Positions 51,380-61,218 of a stretch of 64,000 bases of DNA are shown here, in pieces; position 1 is the stretch's first letter; the number at the start of each line of letters is the position of its first letter. The position numbers were made by a program, and so were the translations under genes. The notes beneath the pieces are model-generated. The model searched no databases. It was not told where the DNA came from and saw nothing but the letters and a program-made list of their open reading frames with translations. This DNA is from Niveibacterium umoris (GTDB taxonomy: Bacteria; Pseudomonadota; Gammaproteobacteria; Burkholderiales; Rhodocyclaceae), in NCBI RefSeq assembly GCF_014197015.1, contig NZ_JACIET010000001.1, positions 496,001-560,000 on the forward strand, written 5' to 3'.

Positions 51380-53203
51380 ATGACTCTTCATCCGAAAATC
51401 GTCGAGATAACCGAGCGGGTTCGTGAGCGCAGTCGCGCCACGCGTGCCGCTTATCTCGATCAAGTCGCTGCCGCGCCAGTCGCGACGCAGCGCTCGGATC
51501 TGTCATGTACGAATCTCGCGCATGCATTCGCCGCAGCTCCGGCGCAGGACAAGATTGTCATCCGCGAGCTTCGCAAGCCCAATCTCGCAATTGTCTCTGC
51601 TTACAACGACATGTTGTCCGCGCACCAACCCTTCCGCGATTACCCGGAATGGCTGAAAGAAGCTGCGCGTGCAGCCGGCGCTACTGCTCAGGTCGCGGGT
51701 GGTGTTCCTGCGATGTGCGATGGCGTGACCCAGGGCCAGCCGGGCATGGAGCTGTCGCTGTTTTCGCGCGATGTAATCGCGATGGCGACGGCCGTCTCGC
51801 TGTCTCACAACATGTTCGACGCGGGCTTGTATCTCGGCGTCTGCGACAAGATCGTTCCTGGCCTGCTGATTGGCGCGCTGACGTTTGGTCAATTGCCGGC
51901 AGTGTTTGTGCCTGCCGGTCCGATGCCGACCGGGCTATCCAACGACGAAAAGGCGAAGTTCCGCCAGAAGCACGCCGCGGGGGAATTGGGGCCGGATGCG
52001 CTGTTAGAGGCTGAATCCAGGGCATACCACGCTGCGGGGACCTGTACGTTCTACGGCACCGCCAACAGCAATCAGATGCTGATGGAAGTCATGGGGCTGC
52101 ATCTGCCCGGCGCAGCCTTCGTTGCACCGGGATCTCCGCTGCGCTACGCGATGACTGTCGCTGCCGCCAAGCGTGCCGTGGAGATTACGCGGCAAGGTGG
52201 TCAATTCACACCGGTCGGTCAGATGATCGACGAGCGTTCGATCATCAATGCGATTGTCGGTCTGCTCGCTACGGGCGGATCGACTAATCACACGCTTCAC
52301 CTCGTCGCGATCGCTCGTGCCGCTGGAATCATCATCGACTGGGACGATTTCGATGCCTTGTCGGATGTTGTTCCGTTGCTTGCGAGGGTTTATCCGAACG
52401 GTTCTGCTGACGTCAATCAGTTCCACGCCGTCGGTGGGTTGGCCTTCCTGATTCGCGAACTGATTGCTGCTGGTTTGCTGCACGAAGATGTGCAAACGGT
52501 GGCAGGGCCGGGACTGTCGCGCTACGCGCGTATCCCGTCGTTGTCTGCGGATGGTTCCTTGCTCTGGGTCGACGCACCGGAGGCTTCTGGTGACACCTCG
52601 ATTCTGCGTCCGGCCTCAAATCCGTTCAGTGCAGATGGCGGCCTCAAGGTATTGCAGGGCAATCTCGGACGCGCGGTGATCAAAGTGTCTGCCGTGAATG
52701 TGAACCATCGGGTGGTAGAAGCCCCAGTTCGCGTTTTTGCCGATCAGGCCGAGGTCATCGGAGCCGCAAAGCGCGGCGAGTTGGAGCGCGACGTTGTGGT
52801 GGTGGTGCGCTACCAGGGGCCGCGTGCTAACGGTATGCCCGAGCTTCACAAGTTGACGCCCACCTTGGCTAATCTGCAGGACAAAGGCTTTAAGGTCGCG
52901 CTGGTGACGGATGGACGCATGTCCGGAGCCTCAGGCAAAGTGCCAGCCGCGATTCATGTGACGCCGGAAGCCGTAGCGGGGGGGGGCATTGCCCGCCTGC
53001 GCGACGGTGATTTGGTACGTGTGGATGCGAATGCAGGATTGATGTCCGCTCTCATCAGCGACGAGGAGTTCGCGGCTCGGGAAGTCGCTGAGCGGGATCT
53101 CGTCGGTAACGAATCCGGCATGGGGCGTGAGTTGTTCCGTGTTTTCAGGCAGTCCGTTTGCGGCGCAGAGCAGGGCGCAAGCGTGTTTGGCAGTATTCAC
53201 TGA
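51380..53203 (+). CDS. edd: 6-phosphogluconate dehydratase
   Basis: The 607-residue protein is the normal Edd length and belongs to the IlvD/Edd Fe-S dehydratase family. It converts 6-phosphogluconate to KDPG. Signatures include [34 protein letters not shown] and [20 protein letters not shown], and the [17 protein letters not shown] segment near the end. ATG 51380 has no clear Shine-Dalgarno sequence (CCTTACATCTAC precedes it). It is cotranscribed with eda and is probably repressed by a HexR-like protein. Confidence 0.96.
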   Translation: MTLHPKIVEITERVRERSRATRAAYLDQVAAAPVATQRSDLSCTNLAHAFAAAPAQDKIVIRELRKPNLAIVSAYNDMLSAHQPFRDYPEWLKEAARAAGATAQVAGGVPAMCDGVTQGQPGMELSLFSRDVIAMATAVSLSHNMFDAGLYLGVCDKIVPGLLIGALTFGQLPAVFVPAGPMPTGLSNDEKAKFRQKHAAGELGPDALLEAESRAYHAAGTCTFYGTANSNQMLMEVMGLHLPGAAFVAPGSPLRYAMTVAAAKRAVEITRQGGQFTPVGQMIDERSIINAIVGLLATGGSTNHTLHLVAIARAAGIIIDWDDFDALSDVVPLLARVYPNGSADVNQFHAVGGLAFLIRELIAAGLLHEDVQTVAGPGLSRYARIPSLSADGSLLWVDAPEASGDTSILRPASNPFSADGGLKVLQGNLGRAVIKVSAVNVNHRVVEAPVRVFADQAEVIGAAKRGELERDVVVVVRYQGPRANGMPELHKLTPTLANLQDKGFKVALVTDGRMSGASGKVPAAIHVTPEAVAGGGIARLRDGDLVRVDANAGLMSALISDEEFAAREVAERDLVGNESGMGRELFRVFRQSVCGAEQGASVFGSIH

Positions 53204-53211
53204 GAGAGCGA

Positions 53212-53841
53212 ATGAACCTGATTGACGTTCTGCGTATCGGGCCGGTCATGCCGGTCATTGTGATCCGGAATCTGGAGCACGCAGCGCCGCTGGCGCGCGC
53301 GCTGCATCGGGGCGGCATCCGTGTCTTCGAAGTGACGCTGCGGACGGACGTTGCATTGGACGCTGTAAAGGCGATGCGTGATGCTGTACCAGACGCCATT
53401 GTCGGCGTTGGCACGGTGACCCGGCCGCAAGATCTTGAATCCGCGGTTTCGGCCGGCGCGATGTTTGCGGTCAGCCCCGGATTGACCAAAGAATTGGCCG
53501 AGGCCGCAGTGGCGCCCGCGCTGCCGTTGCTGCCTGGTGTGATGACCCCGGCAGAATTGATGGAAGCCCGTACTTTGGGATTCGAGGCGCTGAAGTTTTT
53601 CCCGGCACGGGAGGCGGGCGGCGTCGGAATGCTACGTGCGTTGGCCGGCCCGTTCCCCGATGTCGTTTTTTGTCCTACTGGTGGCGTGACATTCGAGACC
53701 GCCCCGAGTTATCTCGAGTTGCCGAACGTGGCGTGCGTCGGCGGTAGCTGGCTCGCGCCGATTGAAATGATGGAACGTGGCGATTGGGATGGTATTTCGC
53801 GCTTGGCCGAATCGGCTGCGGCGCTGAGAGTGCAGTCCTGA
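53212..53841 (+). CDS. eda: 2-keto-3-deoxy-6-phosphogluconate aldolase
   Basis: The 209-residue enzyme cleaves KDPG to pyruvate and glyceraldehyde 3-phosphate. The catalytic Glu is in FEVTLRT, the Schiff-base Lys in ALKFFPA, and the phosphate-binding PTGGV follows. I chose ATG 53212 with GAGAGAG upstream, eight bases after edd; the frame extends further but into edd. It completes the Entner-Doudoroff pathway. Confidence 0.96.
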   Translation: MNLIDVLRIGPVMPVIVIRNLEHAAPLARALHRGGIRVFEVTLRTDVALDAVKAMRDAVPDAIVGVGTVTRPQDLESAVSAGAMFAVSPGLTKELAEAAVAPALPLLPGVMTPAELMEARTLGFEALKFFPAREAGGVGMLRALAGPFPDVVFCPTGGVTFETAPSYLELPNVACVGGSWLAPIEMMERGDWDGISRLAESAAALRVQS

Positions 53842-53981
53842 GGGCTGCGCCAAGTAACATCGTCGCCCTTTGTTTCGAACGAAGGGTGTCGGTCGGAAAG
53901 CAGTGAGTAGTTCAGTAGTTTTGTTTTTTCGTAACGGCTGACCACAAATGGCAGCCATTTACAAACCACAGGAGAGGTGAC

Positions 53982-55259
53982 ATGAACTTCAAACTCAGCG
54001 CAATCGCTGTTGCCGTCGCGGCAGCTACGCTGTCCGCAACGGCTGGTGCCGCTGCGGTCGATTTCCACGGCTATGCCCGTTCGGGCGTGGGCGCATCCAC
54101 CAAGGGCGGCAGCCTGGTTTGCTACTGGCTGGGTGACCTGGGCCACTTCCGCCTCGGTAACGAGTGCGATACCTACCTCGAGCTCGCGTTCGACGCCAAC
54201 CTGGCTGAAAAGGGTGAGACCAAGTTCAACCTGCACACCATGGTTGCATCTGGCACGCAGCAGCTGCAGGACTGGGAGCAGTCGGTTCCGTCGTGGCGCC
54301 AACTGTGGACCGAAGCGACCAACGTCGGTTCGGGCCCGCTGGCTACCGCAAACCTGTGGGTCGGCAAGCGCTACTACAAGCGTCAAGACATCCACATGAC
54401 GGACTTCTTCTACAACGCAGTGACCGGTCCGGGCGCTGGTATCGAGAACGCCGACTTCGGCTTCGCCAAAGGCTCCTACGCCTACTTCCGTTATCAGCCG
54501 GATTACGGTCCCCAGTCGGACGCCGCTGGCTTCCGCCCGAACTTCGTGAACGGCGGTGTGAAGGCGACCGGCGTGCATGACCTGCGCCTCGAAGGCATCC
54601 AGCTGGGCGGCTTCGGCTCCCTGGACGCATTCCTGCAAGTCGTGACCGATTCCAGCCGTGAGAATGCCAAGGCCAAGGGCGGCGAAGCCTTCACCGTGCA
54701 GCACACCATCGGTGCTGTCGGTGGCTTCAACCGCGCTGTCATCCAGTACGCCAAGGACGGTGCCAACCTCGACGGTGGCGCGAAGTGGTGGGCTGACGAC
54801 ACCCTGAAGTACACCGGCTTCCGCCTGCTTGATCACTTCGTGTTCGACGTGGATCAGTTCAACGGTTCCGTGACCGTCGGCTACCAGCAGGACAAGGACT
54901 TCCCGTGGTACAAGGGCGCCACCAAGACCCAGTACAACCTGGGTGCTCGCGTGTGGTACCACTTCAACGACCTGTACTCGATCGGCGGCGAACTGGGCCA
55001 TGCTCAGGTCAAGGATGTCGACTACAACGGCGGCAACGCTCCGGAGCAGAAGCTGGACAAGATCACCCTCGCAGGTCAGATCTCGGCTGGCAAGAGCTTC
55101 TGGGCACGCCCGGCTCTGCGTGCTTACTACACGTACGCCAAGTGGAACGATGCCGCTCACCCGGCATGCACGGGTCGTGACTGCGGTACCAGCGTTGATA
55201 TCGGTACCAACGTGACCAACGGCAGCACCTACGGTTTCCAGATGGAAGCCTGGTGGTAA
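53982..55259 (+). CDS. lamB: Maltoporin LamB
   Basis: The 425-residue precursor has a signal peptide ending in AGAAA, and the mature protein opens VDFHGYARSG exactly as in LamB. The protein is an 18-stranded outer-membrane channel for maltodextrins, and the C-terminus ends in Trp as outer-membrane proteins commonly end in an aromatic residue. The GNECDTYLELAF segment also matches LamB. AGGAGAGG lies before ATG 53982. Codon choice is strongly biased to C- and G-ending codons, indicating high expression. It starts the maltose transport section. Confidence 0.94.
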   Translation: MNFKLSAIAVAVAAATLSATAGAAAVDFHGYARSGVGASTKGGSLVCYWLGDLGHFRLGNECDTYLELAFDANLAEKGETKFNLHTMVASGTQQLQDWEQSVPSWRQLWTEATNVGSGPLATANLWVGKRYYKRQDIHMTDFFYNAVTGPGAGIENADFGFAKGSYAYFRYQPDYGPQSDAAGFRPNFVNGGVKATGVHDLRLEGIQLGGFGSLDAFLQVVTDSSRENAKAKGGEAFTVQHTIGAVGGFNRAVIQYAKDGANLDGGAKWWADDTLKYTGFRLLDHFVFDVDQFNGSVTVGYQQDKDFPWYKGATKTQYNLGARVWYHFNDLYSIGGELGHAQVKDVDYNGGNAPEQKLDKITLAGQISAGKSFWARPALRAYYTYAKWNDAAHPACTGRDCGTSVDIGTNVTNGSTYGFQMEAWW

Positions 55260-55299
55260 GAACCGGATCGTCACTCGTCTGAGCTGACAATCTGAAAGT

Positions 55300-55321
55300 C
55301 CCCCCGGAGCAATCCGGGGGG
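55300..55321 (+). other. Strong GC hairpin after lamB
   Basis: CCCCCCGGA (55300-55308) and TCCGGGGGG (55313-55321) pair perfectly around GCAA, a stable GNRA-type tetraloop. There is no T-run, so it probably stabilises the lamB message or partly blocks read-through into malK. Confidence 0.65.
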
Positions 55322-55413
55322 CAAGAATTCCAAACCGGGTGATTACACCCTTCGTCGCTGGCACAGCAACCGCCGGCAGGGTCGTTTGACCCAAAGAAAT
55401 CGGAGAGATTTAG

Positions 55414-56511
55414 ATGGCTGGACTGGTACTCAAGGGCATCAAGAAGTCGTACGGAGATGTGCAGACGCTCCACGGCATCAATCTGGAGATCCAGGACGGC
55501 GAGTTCATCGTTTTTGTCGGTCCTTCGGGTTGCGGCAAGTCGACGCTTTTGCGAGCCATTGCGGGTCTCGAAGATATCAGCGCGGGCGAGCTCTACATCG
55601 GCAACAAGCAGATGAACGACGAGCCGCCATCGAAGCGCGGTGTCGCAATGGTGTTTCAAAGCTATGCGCTCTACCCGCACATGTCGGTAGAAGAGAATAT
55701 GGCGTTCGCCCTAAAGCTGGCGGGCGCCTCAAAGCAGGAAACGGCTGCTGCGGTTGACCGCGCAGCCAAGATTCTGCAAATCGAGCCCTTGCTTGCACGT
55801 AAGCCGAAGGCGCTGTCGGGCGGCCAGCGCCAGCGCGTCGCAATCGGTCGCGCCATCGTCCGCAAGCCGGATGTGTTCCTGTTCGATGAGCCGCTTTCCA
55901 ACCTTGACGCGGCGCTGCGTGTTCAGATGCGTGTCGAGTTGTCTAAGCTCCACAGCGAACTGAAGTCGACCATGATCTATGTGACGCACGATCAGGTCGA
56001 GGCAATGACCCTCGCGAACCGCATTGTCGTGTTGTCGGCCGGGCGTATCGAGCAGGTCGGAGCGCCGCTGGAGCTCTACCACCGTCCCGCCAACCTGTTT
56101 GTCGCGGGCTTCATTGGTTCGCCGAAGATGAACTTCGTACACGGGCAACTGGTTGCCGCGGACGAAAAAGTGGCTCAGATCAAGCTTAAGAGCGGCGCGG
56201 TGGTGAAAGCGGCGGTTGATGCTCGCAAATTGAAACCGGGTGCGCCGATCACGTTCGGCGTACGTCCTGAACATGCTTCGATCGACGTTGAGCCTGGCGA
56301 TAGCACGATGGCCGGCAAGATTCAGGTTGTAGAGCGCTTGGGTGATACGACCTATTTCTACCTTGACGTTGCCGGGTCCGACACGCCGTTCATCGTGCGC
56401 GCACCGGGCGACAAGCATGCCAAGGTTGGTGAAAACATCGTTGTCGGTTTGCCGATTCAGCGTTGTTATGTGTTCGACGAAAAAGGGCAGGCCTGCCCGG
56501 TGACGTGGTAA
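55414..56511 (+). CDS. malK: Maltose/maltodextrin ABC transporter ATPase MalK
   Basis: The 365-residue ATPase has Walker A GPSGCGKST (residues 36-44), the signature LSGGQRQRVAIGRA, Walker B VFLFDEPLSNLD and the switch His in YVTHDQVEAMTLA. The C-terminal regulatory domain (about 240-365, with FGVRPEHASI) is of the MalK/UgpC type. It powers import through MalF-MalG. GGAGAG precedes ATG 55414. Other sugars cannot be excluded from this subunit alone, but the neighbours define maltodextrin. Confidence 0.94.
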   Translation: MAGLVLKGIKKSYGDVQTLHGINLEIQDGEFIVFVGPSGCGKSTLLRAIAGLEDISAGELYIGNKQMNDEPPSKRGVAMVFQSYALYPHMSVEENMAFALKLAGASKQETAAAVDRAAKILQIEPLLARKPKALSGGQRQRVAIGRAIVRKPDVFLFDEPLSNLDAALRVQMRVELSKLHSELKSTMIYVTHDQVEAMTLANRIVVLSAGRIEQVGAPLELYHRPANLFVAGFIGSPKMNFVHGQLVAADEKVAQIKLKSGAVVKAAVDARKLKPGAPITFGVRPEHASIDVEPGDSTMAGKIQVVERLGDTTYFYLDVAGSDTPFIVRAPGDKHAKVGENIVVGLPIQRCYVFDEKGQACPVTW

Positions 56512-56647
56512 TCGTCATACAAAAAGGCCGATAAAAATAGAACCAAGTTAGTACGGCATCCGTAGCGCGTGAAGAAGTGTCTGTCGCGTGCGTGTCTTCG
56601 CACACGACGTGGCGATCATGGGGTGGACCACTACAAGGAGATGAAGT

Positions 56648-57847
56648 ATGCAAGTCCGTAATCAAGTGAAGCTGTTCGCCGCTTCCGCGGTGGTCGCGCT
56701 TTCGGGCGTGATGAGTGCGCCGGTTCAGGCTGCCGAACAAGGCAAGCTCCTGATCTGGATCAACGGCGACAAGTGCTACAACGGTTGGGCAAAGGTCGGC
56801 CAGGAATTCACGAAGAAGACCGGTGTTCAGGTGGCTGTCGAGCACCCCGAAGACGCACCGGGCAAGTTCCAGCAAGCTGCTGCAGCCGGCAAAGGTCCCG
56901 ATATCTGGATCTGGGCGCACGACCGTATTGGTGAGTGGATTGCCGGTGGTCTTCTGCAGCCGCTCGCTCCGAGCAAGAAGGCAAAGGATGCTATCGACCA
57001 GCTGGGCTGGAACGCTTTCTCGCTCGGCAACAAAGTCTGGGGCTACCCGCTCGCTATCGAAGCGGTCCACCTGATCTATAACAAGGACCTCGTCCCGACC
57101 CCGCCGAAGACCTTTGAAGAAATCGCTGCAATCGACAAGAAGCTGTCGGCTGATGGCAAAAAGGCCATCCTGTGGGACTACACCAACACCTACTTCACCT
57201 GGCCGGTGCTGGCAGCCAACGGCGGCTACGCATTCAAGCTGAAGAAGGATGGTACCTATGACCCGAACGATACCGGCGTGAACAACAAGGGTGCCGTTCA
57301 GGGTGCGACCCTGCTCGCGAAGATGATTACCGACGGCGTGATGCCGAAGGGTGCTTCGTACGCCGACATGGAAGCCGGTGTGAACCAGGGCAAGATCGCC
57401 ATGATGATCAATGGCCCGTGGGCATGGGACAACCTGAAGAAGTCGAAGATCAACTTCGGCACCGCCCCGATTCCCAAGGTCGGCGGTAAGGCAGGTGCAC
57501 CGTTCGTTGGCGTGATCGGCGCGATGGTGAACAAGGCTAGCCCGAACAAGGAACTGGCTGTCGAATTCATCGAAAACTACATGCTTAGCCAGCAGGGCCT
57601 GAAGACCTGTAACGCCGACGTGCCGATGGGTGTGCCGGCCGACAAGGCCTTCTACAAGGAACTTGCTGCCGACGCCAACATCAAGGCTGTGATGGAGTCC
57701 GCCAAGAACGGCGCGCCGATGCCGAACAACCCCGAAATGGGTCGTTTCTGGGCCTCGATGGCATCTGCTCTGCAGAACATCACCCAGGGTCGTCAGACTC
57801 CGAAGGAAGGTCTTGACGCTGCTGCGAAGCGCATCGGATCGAAGTAA
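56648..57847 (+). CDS. malE: Periplasmic maltose/maltodextrin-binding protein MalE
   Basis: The 399-residue precursor has a signal peptide ([23 protein letters not shown]) and an MBP fold: [58 protein letters not shown] and [24 protein letters not shown] are close to the E. coli protein. It captures maltodextrins for MalFGK. A strong AAGGAG lies before ATG 56648, and codon bias suggests high expression. A weak terminator-like element follows, which would give more MalE than MalF. Confidence 0.96.
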   Translation: MQVRNQVKLFAASAVVALSGVMSAPVQAAEQGKLLIWINGDKCYNGWAKVGQEFTKKTGVQVAVEHPEDAPGKFQQAAAAGKGPDIWIWAHDRIGEWIAGGLLQPLAPSKKAKDAIDQLGWNAFSLGNKVWGYPLAIEAVHLIYNKDLVPTPPKTFEEIAAIDKKLSADGKKAILWDYTNTYFTWPVLAANGGYAFKLKKDGTYDPNDTGVNNKGAVQGATLLAKMITDGVMPKGASYADMEAGVNQGKIAMMINGPWAWDNLKKSKINFGTAPIPKVGGKAGAPFVGVIGAMVNKASPNKELAVEFIENYMLSQQGLKTCNADVPMGVPADKAFYKELAADANIKAVMESAKNGAPMPNNPEMGRFWASMASALQNITQGRQTPKEGLDAAAKRIGSK

Positions 57848-57859
57848 TCAGTTGTAGGG

Positions 57860-57885
57860 CGGGTTGCACTGACCCGTCTTGTTTG
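57860..57885 (+). terminator. Weak terminator-like element between malE and malF
   Basis: CGGGT (57860-57864) and ACCCG (57872-57876) form a short stem, followed by TCTTGTTTG. It could give partial termination after malE. The remaining 175-base gap to malF holds no gene I can support. Confidence 0.4.
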
Positions 57886-58022
57886 CCCGCTCCTGCCAGA
57901 ATCCGATCACTTCGGGATCTGGCAGGTCAGCGCGGTCTTTGCTTGTTTCAATCGGATCTGCGAGCGCCCGGGAGTACCAGTTTCCCGACCGTAGCGGTAT
58001 CTGCACGTAAGGGATAGGTGTC

Positions 58023-59552
58023 GTGAACGACCGTCTGACAAAATGGATTGGCCCCGCATTGCTGGCGTTGCTGACGCTGGGCGGCCTTTATCTTGTTTTC
58101 CTCGTGTATGTTTCGGGACAAACGGTTGTTGCTACCGTCGGCTTGATCGTAGTGGCCTTGATGGTGTACGTCTATCTTGCTCCTGGTGCGTACTCATATC
58201 GCTATCTGTTCCCCGGGGTGGCGGGGGCGATCATATTTGTCGTGTTCCCGATGCTTTACACGATTGCCATCGGGTTTACAAACTACAGTTCCAAGAATCT
58301 TCTCGAATTTGATCGGGCGACCAAGTATCTGCTCGAAGAGACGTACCAGACGGAAGGGCAGGTCTTCGCTTCGAGCCTTCATCGGGATGGGCGTGAATAC
58401 CGTCTGAAGCTTGAGAATCAAGATGTTGGGCTCTCATTTGTCACCGGCCCCCTTGCTCTGAAGAAGGCGGAACGCGTTGTCATTCAAGCCACGCCTGCGC
58501 AATCGTCAGAGATTGCACTGGGAGAGGCGGTTGAATTGCGGGAAATCATCCCGCTGCGCAACATGCTCAAGGAGGTCGTCATTCATCTGCCGGATGGCAG
58601 TGAGCTGACGATGTCCGGTTTGCGCGAGTTCGCCCCGGTGCGCAAGCTTTACTCCAAGAATCCTGACGGCACGCTTACCAACGTCCAAACGAATCAGATT
58701 ATCAAACCGAACTTCAAGACTGGCTTTTACGAAACCGCTCAAGGAGAGCAACTGGCGCCGGGTTTCAAGGTTGGCATTGGTTTCGATAACTTCCGCCGCG
58801 TGTTGGGTGACGAGTCCATCCAGCAGCCGTCGCTGCGTATCTTTGCGTGGAACGTGACCTTTTCCTTCATGTCCGTGCTGCTTACCGCAGCAGTGGGCAT
58901 GTTCCTTGCGGTCCTGCTGAACTGGGAGGCAATTGCCGGCCGTGGCGTATATCGGACGCTGCTATTTCTCCCCTATGCTGTTCCTGGCTTTATTTCAATC
59001 CTTGTATTCAAGGGACTGTTCAATAATAACTTTGGTGAAATCAATCTGATTCTAAACCAGATCATTGGTGTCAAGCCGCCATGGTTTTCGGATCCTACTC
59101 TCGCCAAGGTCATGATCCTGATCGTCAATACATGGCTTGGCTACCCGTACATGATGGTGCTTTGTCAAGGGTTGATCAAATCGATTCCTTCGGACTTGTA
59201 TGAGGCATCCGCTCTCGCAGGCGCCGGTCCTTTGACGAATTTCTTCAAAATCACGATGCCCCTGATCTTGAAGCCTTTGATGCCTTTGCTGATCTCGTCC
59301 TTTGCGTTCAACTTCAATAACTTCGTGTTGATCAGCCTTCTGACGAACGGTCGCCCAGACTTTCTCGATACGAAGATTCCGGCAGGCGAAACCGACATTC
59401 TGGTGTCCTACACCTATCGGATCGCGTTTGGTGATTCAGGGCAACAGTTTGGTTTGGCGGCTGCAATTTCTACCGTCATCTTCATTATGGTTGCCATCTT
59501 GTCGATCCTGAATCTCAAACTCACGAAGGTCAATCAGCAAGAGGCGCGCTAA
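58023..59552 (+). CDS. malF: Maltose transport permease MalF
   Basis: The 509-residue permease starts at GTG 58023 with AAGGGA upstream. It has the MalF layout: three N-terminal transmembrane helices, a large periplasmic P2 loop (about residues 90-275) and five C-terminal helices. The EAA loop EASALAGAGPLTNFFKITMPLI contacts MalK. Its base composition is clearly lower in GC than the flagellar genes. Confidence 0.95.
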   Translation: MNDRLTKWIGPALLALLTLGGLYLVFLVYVSGQTVVATVGLIVVALMVYVYLAPGAYSYRYLFPGVAGAIIFVVFPMLYTIAIGFTNYSSKNLLEFDRATKYLLEETYQTEGQVFASSLHRDGREYRLKLENQDVGLSFVTGPLALKKAERVVIQATPAQSSEIALGEAVELREIIPLRNMLKEVVIHLPDGSELTMSGLREFAPVRKLYSKNPDGTLTNVQTNQIIKPNFKTGFYETAQGEQLAPGFKVGIGFDNFRRVLGDESIQQPSLRIFAWNVTFSFMSVLLTAAVGMFLAVLLNWEAIAGRGVYRTLLFLPYAVPGFISILVFKGLFNNNFGEINLILNQIIGVKPPWFSDPTLAKVMILIVNTWLGYPYMMVLCQGLIKSIPSDLYEASALAGAGPLTNFFKITMPLILKPLMPLLISSFAFNFNNFVLISLLTNGRPDFLDTKIPAGETDILVSYTYRIAFGDSGQQFGLAAAISTVIFIMVAILSILNLKLTKVNQQEAR

Positions 59553-59584
59553 TTCTTGGCGCAATGATGGAATATGGCTGGGAT

Positions 59585-59617
59585 GGAAGGATTGGCGAAC
59601 GTATTGCCAATTCTTCC
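59585..59617 (+). other. Intercistronic hairpin between malF and malG
   Basis: GGAAGGATTGGC (59585-59596) and GCCAATTCTTCC (59606-59617) pair over 12 positions with one mismatch and a nine-base loop. No T-run follows. Confidence 0.6.
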
Positions 59618-59657
59618 AGACATAGATTGCTGTCGCAGGTTCTGAAAGGTCTGAGTT

Positions 59658-60548
59658 ATGGCTGTCGTACTTGACAAATCTCACCGCTGGCGTGTCGTTG
59701 TGGCCCATTTGGGGTTGATCGCGTTCATTTCGCTCTGCATGTTCCCGTTCTTGATGATCCTGTCGATTTCACTGCGACCAGGCAACTTCGCCGTCGGTAG
59801 CTTGATCCCGGCGCAGATCAGTTTCGAGCACTGGAAATTAGCGTTGGGGATTTCTTACCAAGGTGATGACGGATCGTTGATCACGCCGCCTTATCCGGTG
59901 CTGCTGTGGCTGTGGAACTCGATCAAGATCGCTCTGATATCGGCGACGATTGCCGTGTTGCTCTCAACCACAGCTGCTTACGCGTTTGCGCGAATGAAAT
60001 TCCGTGGCAAGAAGCACTGGATGACGGCGCTGCTACTGATGCAGATGTTTCCGACCGTATTGGCACTGATCGCTATCTACTCGATCTTCGATTACATGGG
60101 CAGCTACGTTAAATGGCTGGGTATTGATAGTCACTGGTCGCTGATTCTCGCTTATGCGGGTGGCATTGCACTCCACGTCTGGACGATCAAGGGTTACTAC
60201 GACACCATTCCCGTTGAAATTGAAGAGGCAGCAGTTGTGGATGGCGCAACGCATTGGCAAGCATTCAAGTACGTCCTGCTGCCGATGGCCAAGCCAATTC
60301 TCATGGTTGTATTTCTGCTGGCTTTTATTGGTGCCATCATCGAATACCCTGTGGCGTCTGTGCTGCTCCAGCAGCAGGATAATCTGACGCTTGCAGTCGG
60401 TTCCAAGCTATTCCTTTACGAACAGAAGTATCTGTGGGGCGACTTCGCTGCCGCGGCAATTCTCTCTGGTTTGCCGATCACGTTCGTCTTCCTGCTCAGC
60501 CAACGCTGGATGGTCGGCGGGTTGACTGCAGGCGGCGTCAAAGGCTGA
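59658..60548 (+). CDS. malG: Maltose transport permease MalG
   Basis: The 296-residue permease has six transmembrane helices and the EAA loop [28 protein letters not shown]. With MalF it forms the translocation pore. The length equals the E. coli protein. ATG 59658 has AAAGG upstream. It lies 105 bases after malF across a hairpin. Confidence 0.96.
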   Translation: MAVVLDKSHRWRVVVAHLGLIAFISLCMFPFLMILSISLRPGNFAVGSLIPAQISFEHWKLALGISYQGDDGSLITPPYPVLLWLWNSIKIALISATIAVLLSTTAAYAFARMKFRGKKHWMTALLLMQMFPTVLALIAIYSIFDYMGSYVKWLGIDSHWSLILAYAGGIALHVWTIKGYYDTIPVEIEEAAVVDGATHWQAFKYVLLPMAKPILMVVFLLAFIGAIIEYPVASVLLQQQDNLTLAVGSKLFLYEQKYLWGDFAAAAILSGLPITFVFLLSQRWMVGGLTAGGVKG

Positions 60549-60596
60549 GCCAGCAATTTGTCGCAGACCGCAGATGTAGAAGAAAAGGCCACATGT

Positions 60597-60623
60597 GTTC
60601 GCCTGACGTATTGTCAGGCGAAC
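60597..60623 (+). other. Perfect intercistronic hairpin after malG
   Basis: GTTCGCCTGAC (60597-60607) and GTCAGGCGAAC (60613-60623) form a perfect 11-bp stem with a five-base loop. It is not followed by a T-run and is within the 150-base malG to CBM41 gap. Confidence 0.65.
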
Positions 60624-60698
60624 CTAAGTGGTCATGTAGGACGAGAAACTGTGCGTAGTGGATTTCCCTGCGAAGTACTTTCCACCGGAGGACAACCC

Positions 60699-61154
60699 AT
60701 GACAACAAAGCGTTACTTCCTCAAGGCAATTGCCGCGCTTGCCCTGACTGCGGCAGCTATCCCTTCTTTTGCTGCTGATGCCTCGGATCCGCCCGAAGGT
60801 CAGATTGCAATCAACTATTTCCGGCCGGATGGCAACTATGCCGGTTGGGGTGTGCACGCATGGATCGGTAACCCGGGCCAGCCTGGCACGCCGATCGACG
60901 GTGTTGATTGGTTTGGTCCGCTCAAGCCGAAAGGCAAGACCGATGACGCCGGCGTCTATTGGCACATTCCGCATGCCGCTTTTGGCAAGAGCGGCATGGT
61001 GAATTACATCATCCACAAGGGTGATACCAAGGAGCAGGGCGGTAAGGATATGCGCTTCGATGGGAACACCACGAAGCAGATCTGGGTGAATTCTGGCGAC
61101 AAGACGATCTATACGTCGAAAGAAGAGGCGATCGCGGCTCGTCAGGCCAAGTAA
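60699..61154 (+). CDS. Secreted stand-alone CBM41-like (pullulanase-associated) alpha-glucan-binding protein
   Basis: The 151-residue precursor has a Sec signal peptide (FLKAIAALALTAAAIPSFAADA). The mature part of about 125 residues is one module: IAINYFRPDGNYAGWGVHAWIG with conserved aromatic residues matches family 41 carbohydrate-binding modules (PUD domain) normally attached to pullulanases. There is no catalytic domain. GGAGG lies before ATG 60699; the upstream frame to 60558 has no support. I infer a periplasmic or surface role in presenting starch fragments to the neighbouring amylase or transporter. Confidence 0.75.
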   Translation: MTTKRYFLKAIAALALTAAAIPSFAADASDPPEGQIAINYFRPDGNYAGWGVHAWIGNPGQPGTPIDGVDWFGPLKPKGKTDDAGVYWHIPHAAFGKSGMVNYIIHKGDTKEQGGKDMRFDGNTTKQIWVNSGDKTIYTSKEEAIAARQAK

Positions 61155-61165
61155 TCGCAAAGCGA

Positions 61166-61196
61166 GAATTCCGCCGCCAATCTGGCGGCGGAATTC
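61166..61196 (+). other. Strong hairpin between the CBM41 gene and the amylase gene
   Basis: GAATTCCGCCGCC (61166-61178) and GGCGGCGGAATTC (61184-61196) pair perfectly, with one further A-T pair inside, around a three-base loop. GTTTGG follows, so it is at best a weak terminator. Confidence 0.6.
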
Positions 61197-61218
61197 GTTT
61201 GGCGTCATAGAGATCTGA

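Noticed and set aside
56527-56534. GCCGATAA before malE
   Set aside because: It has no -35 partner and malE is not a flagellar gene; chance match.
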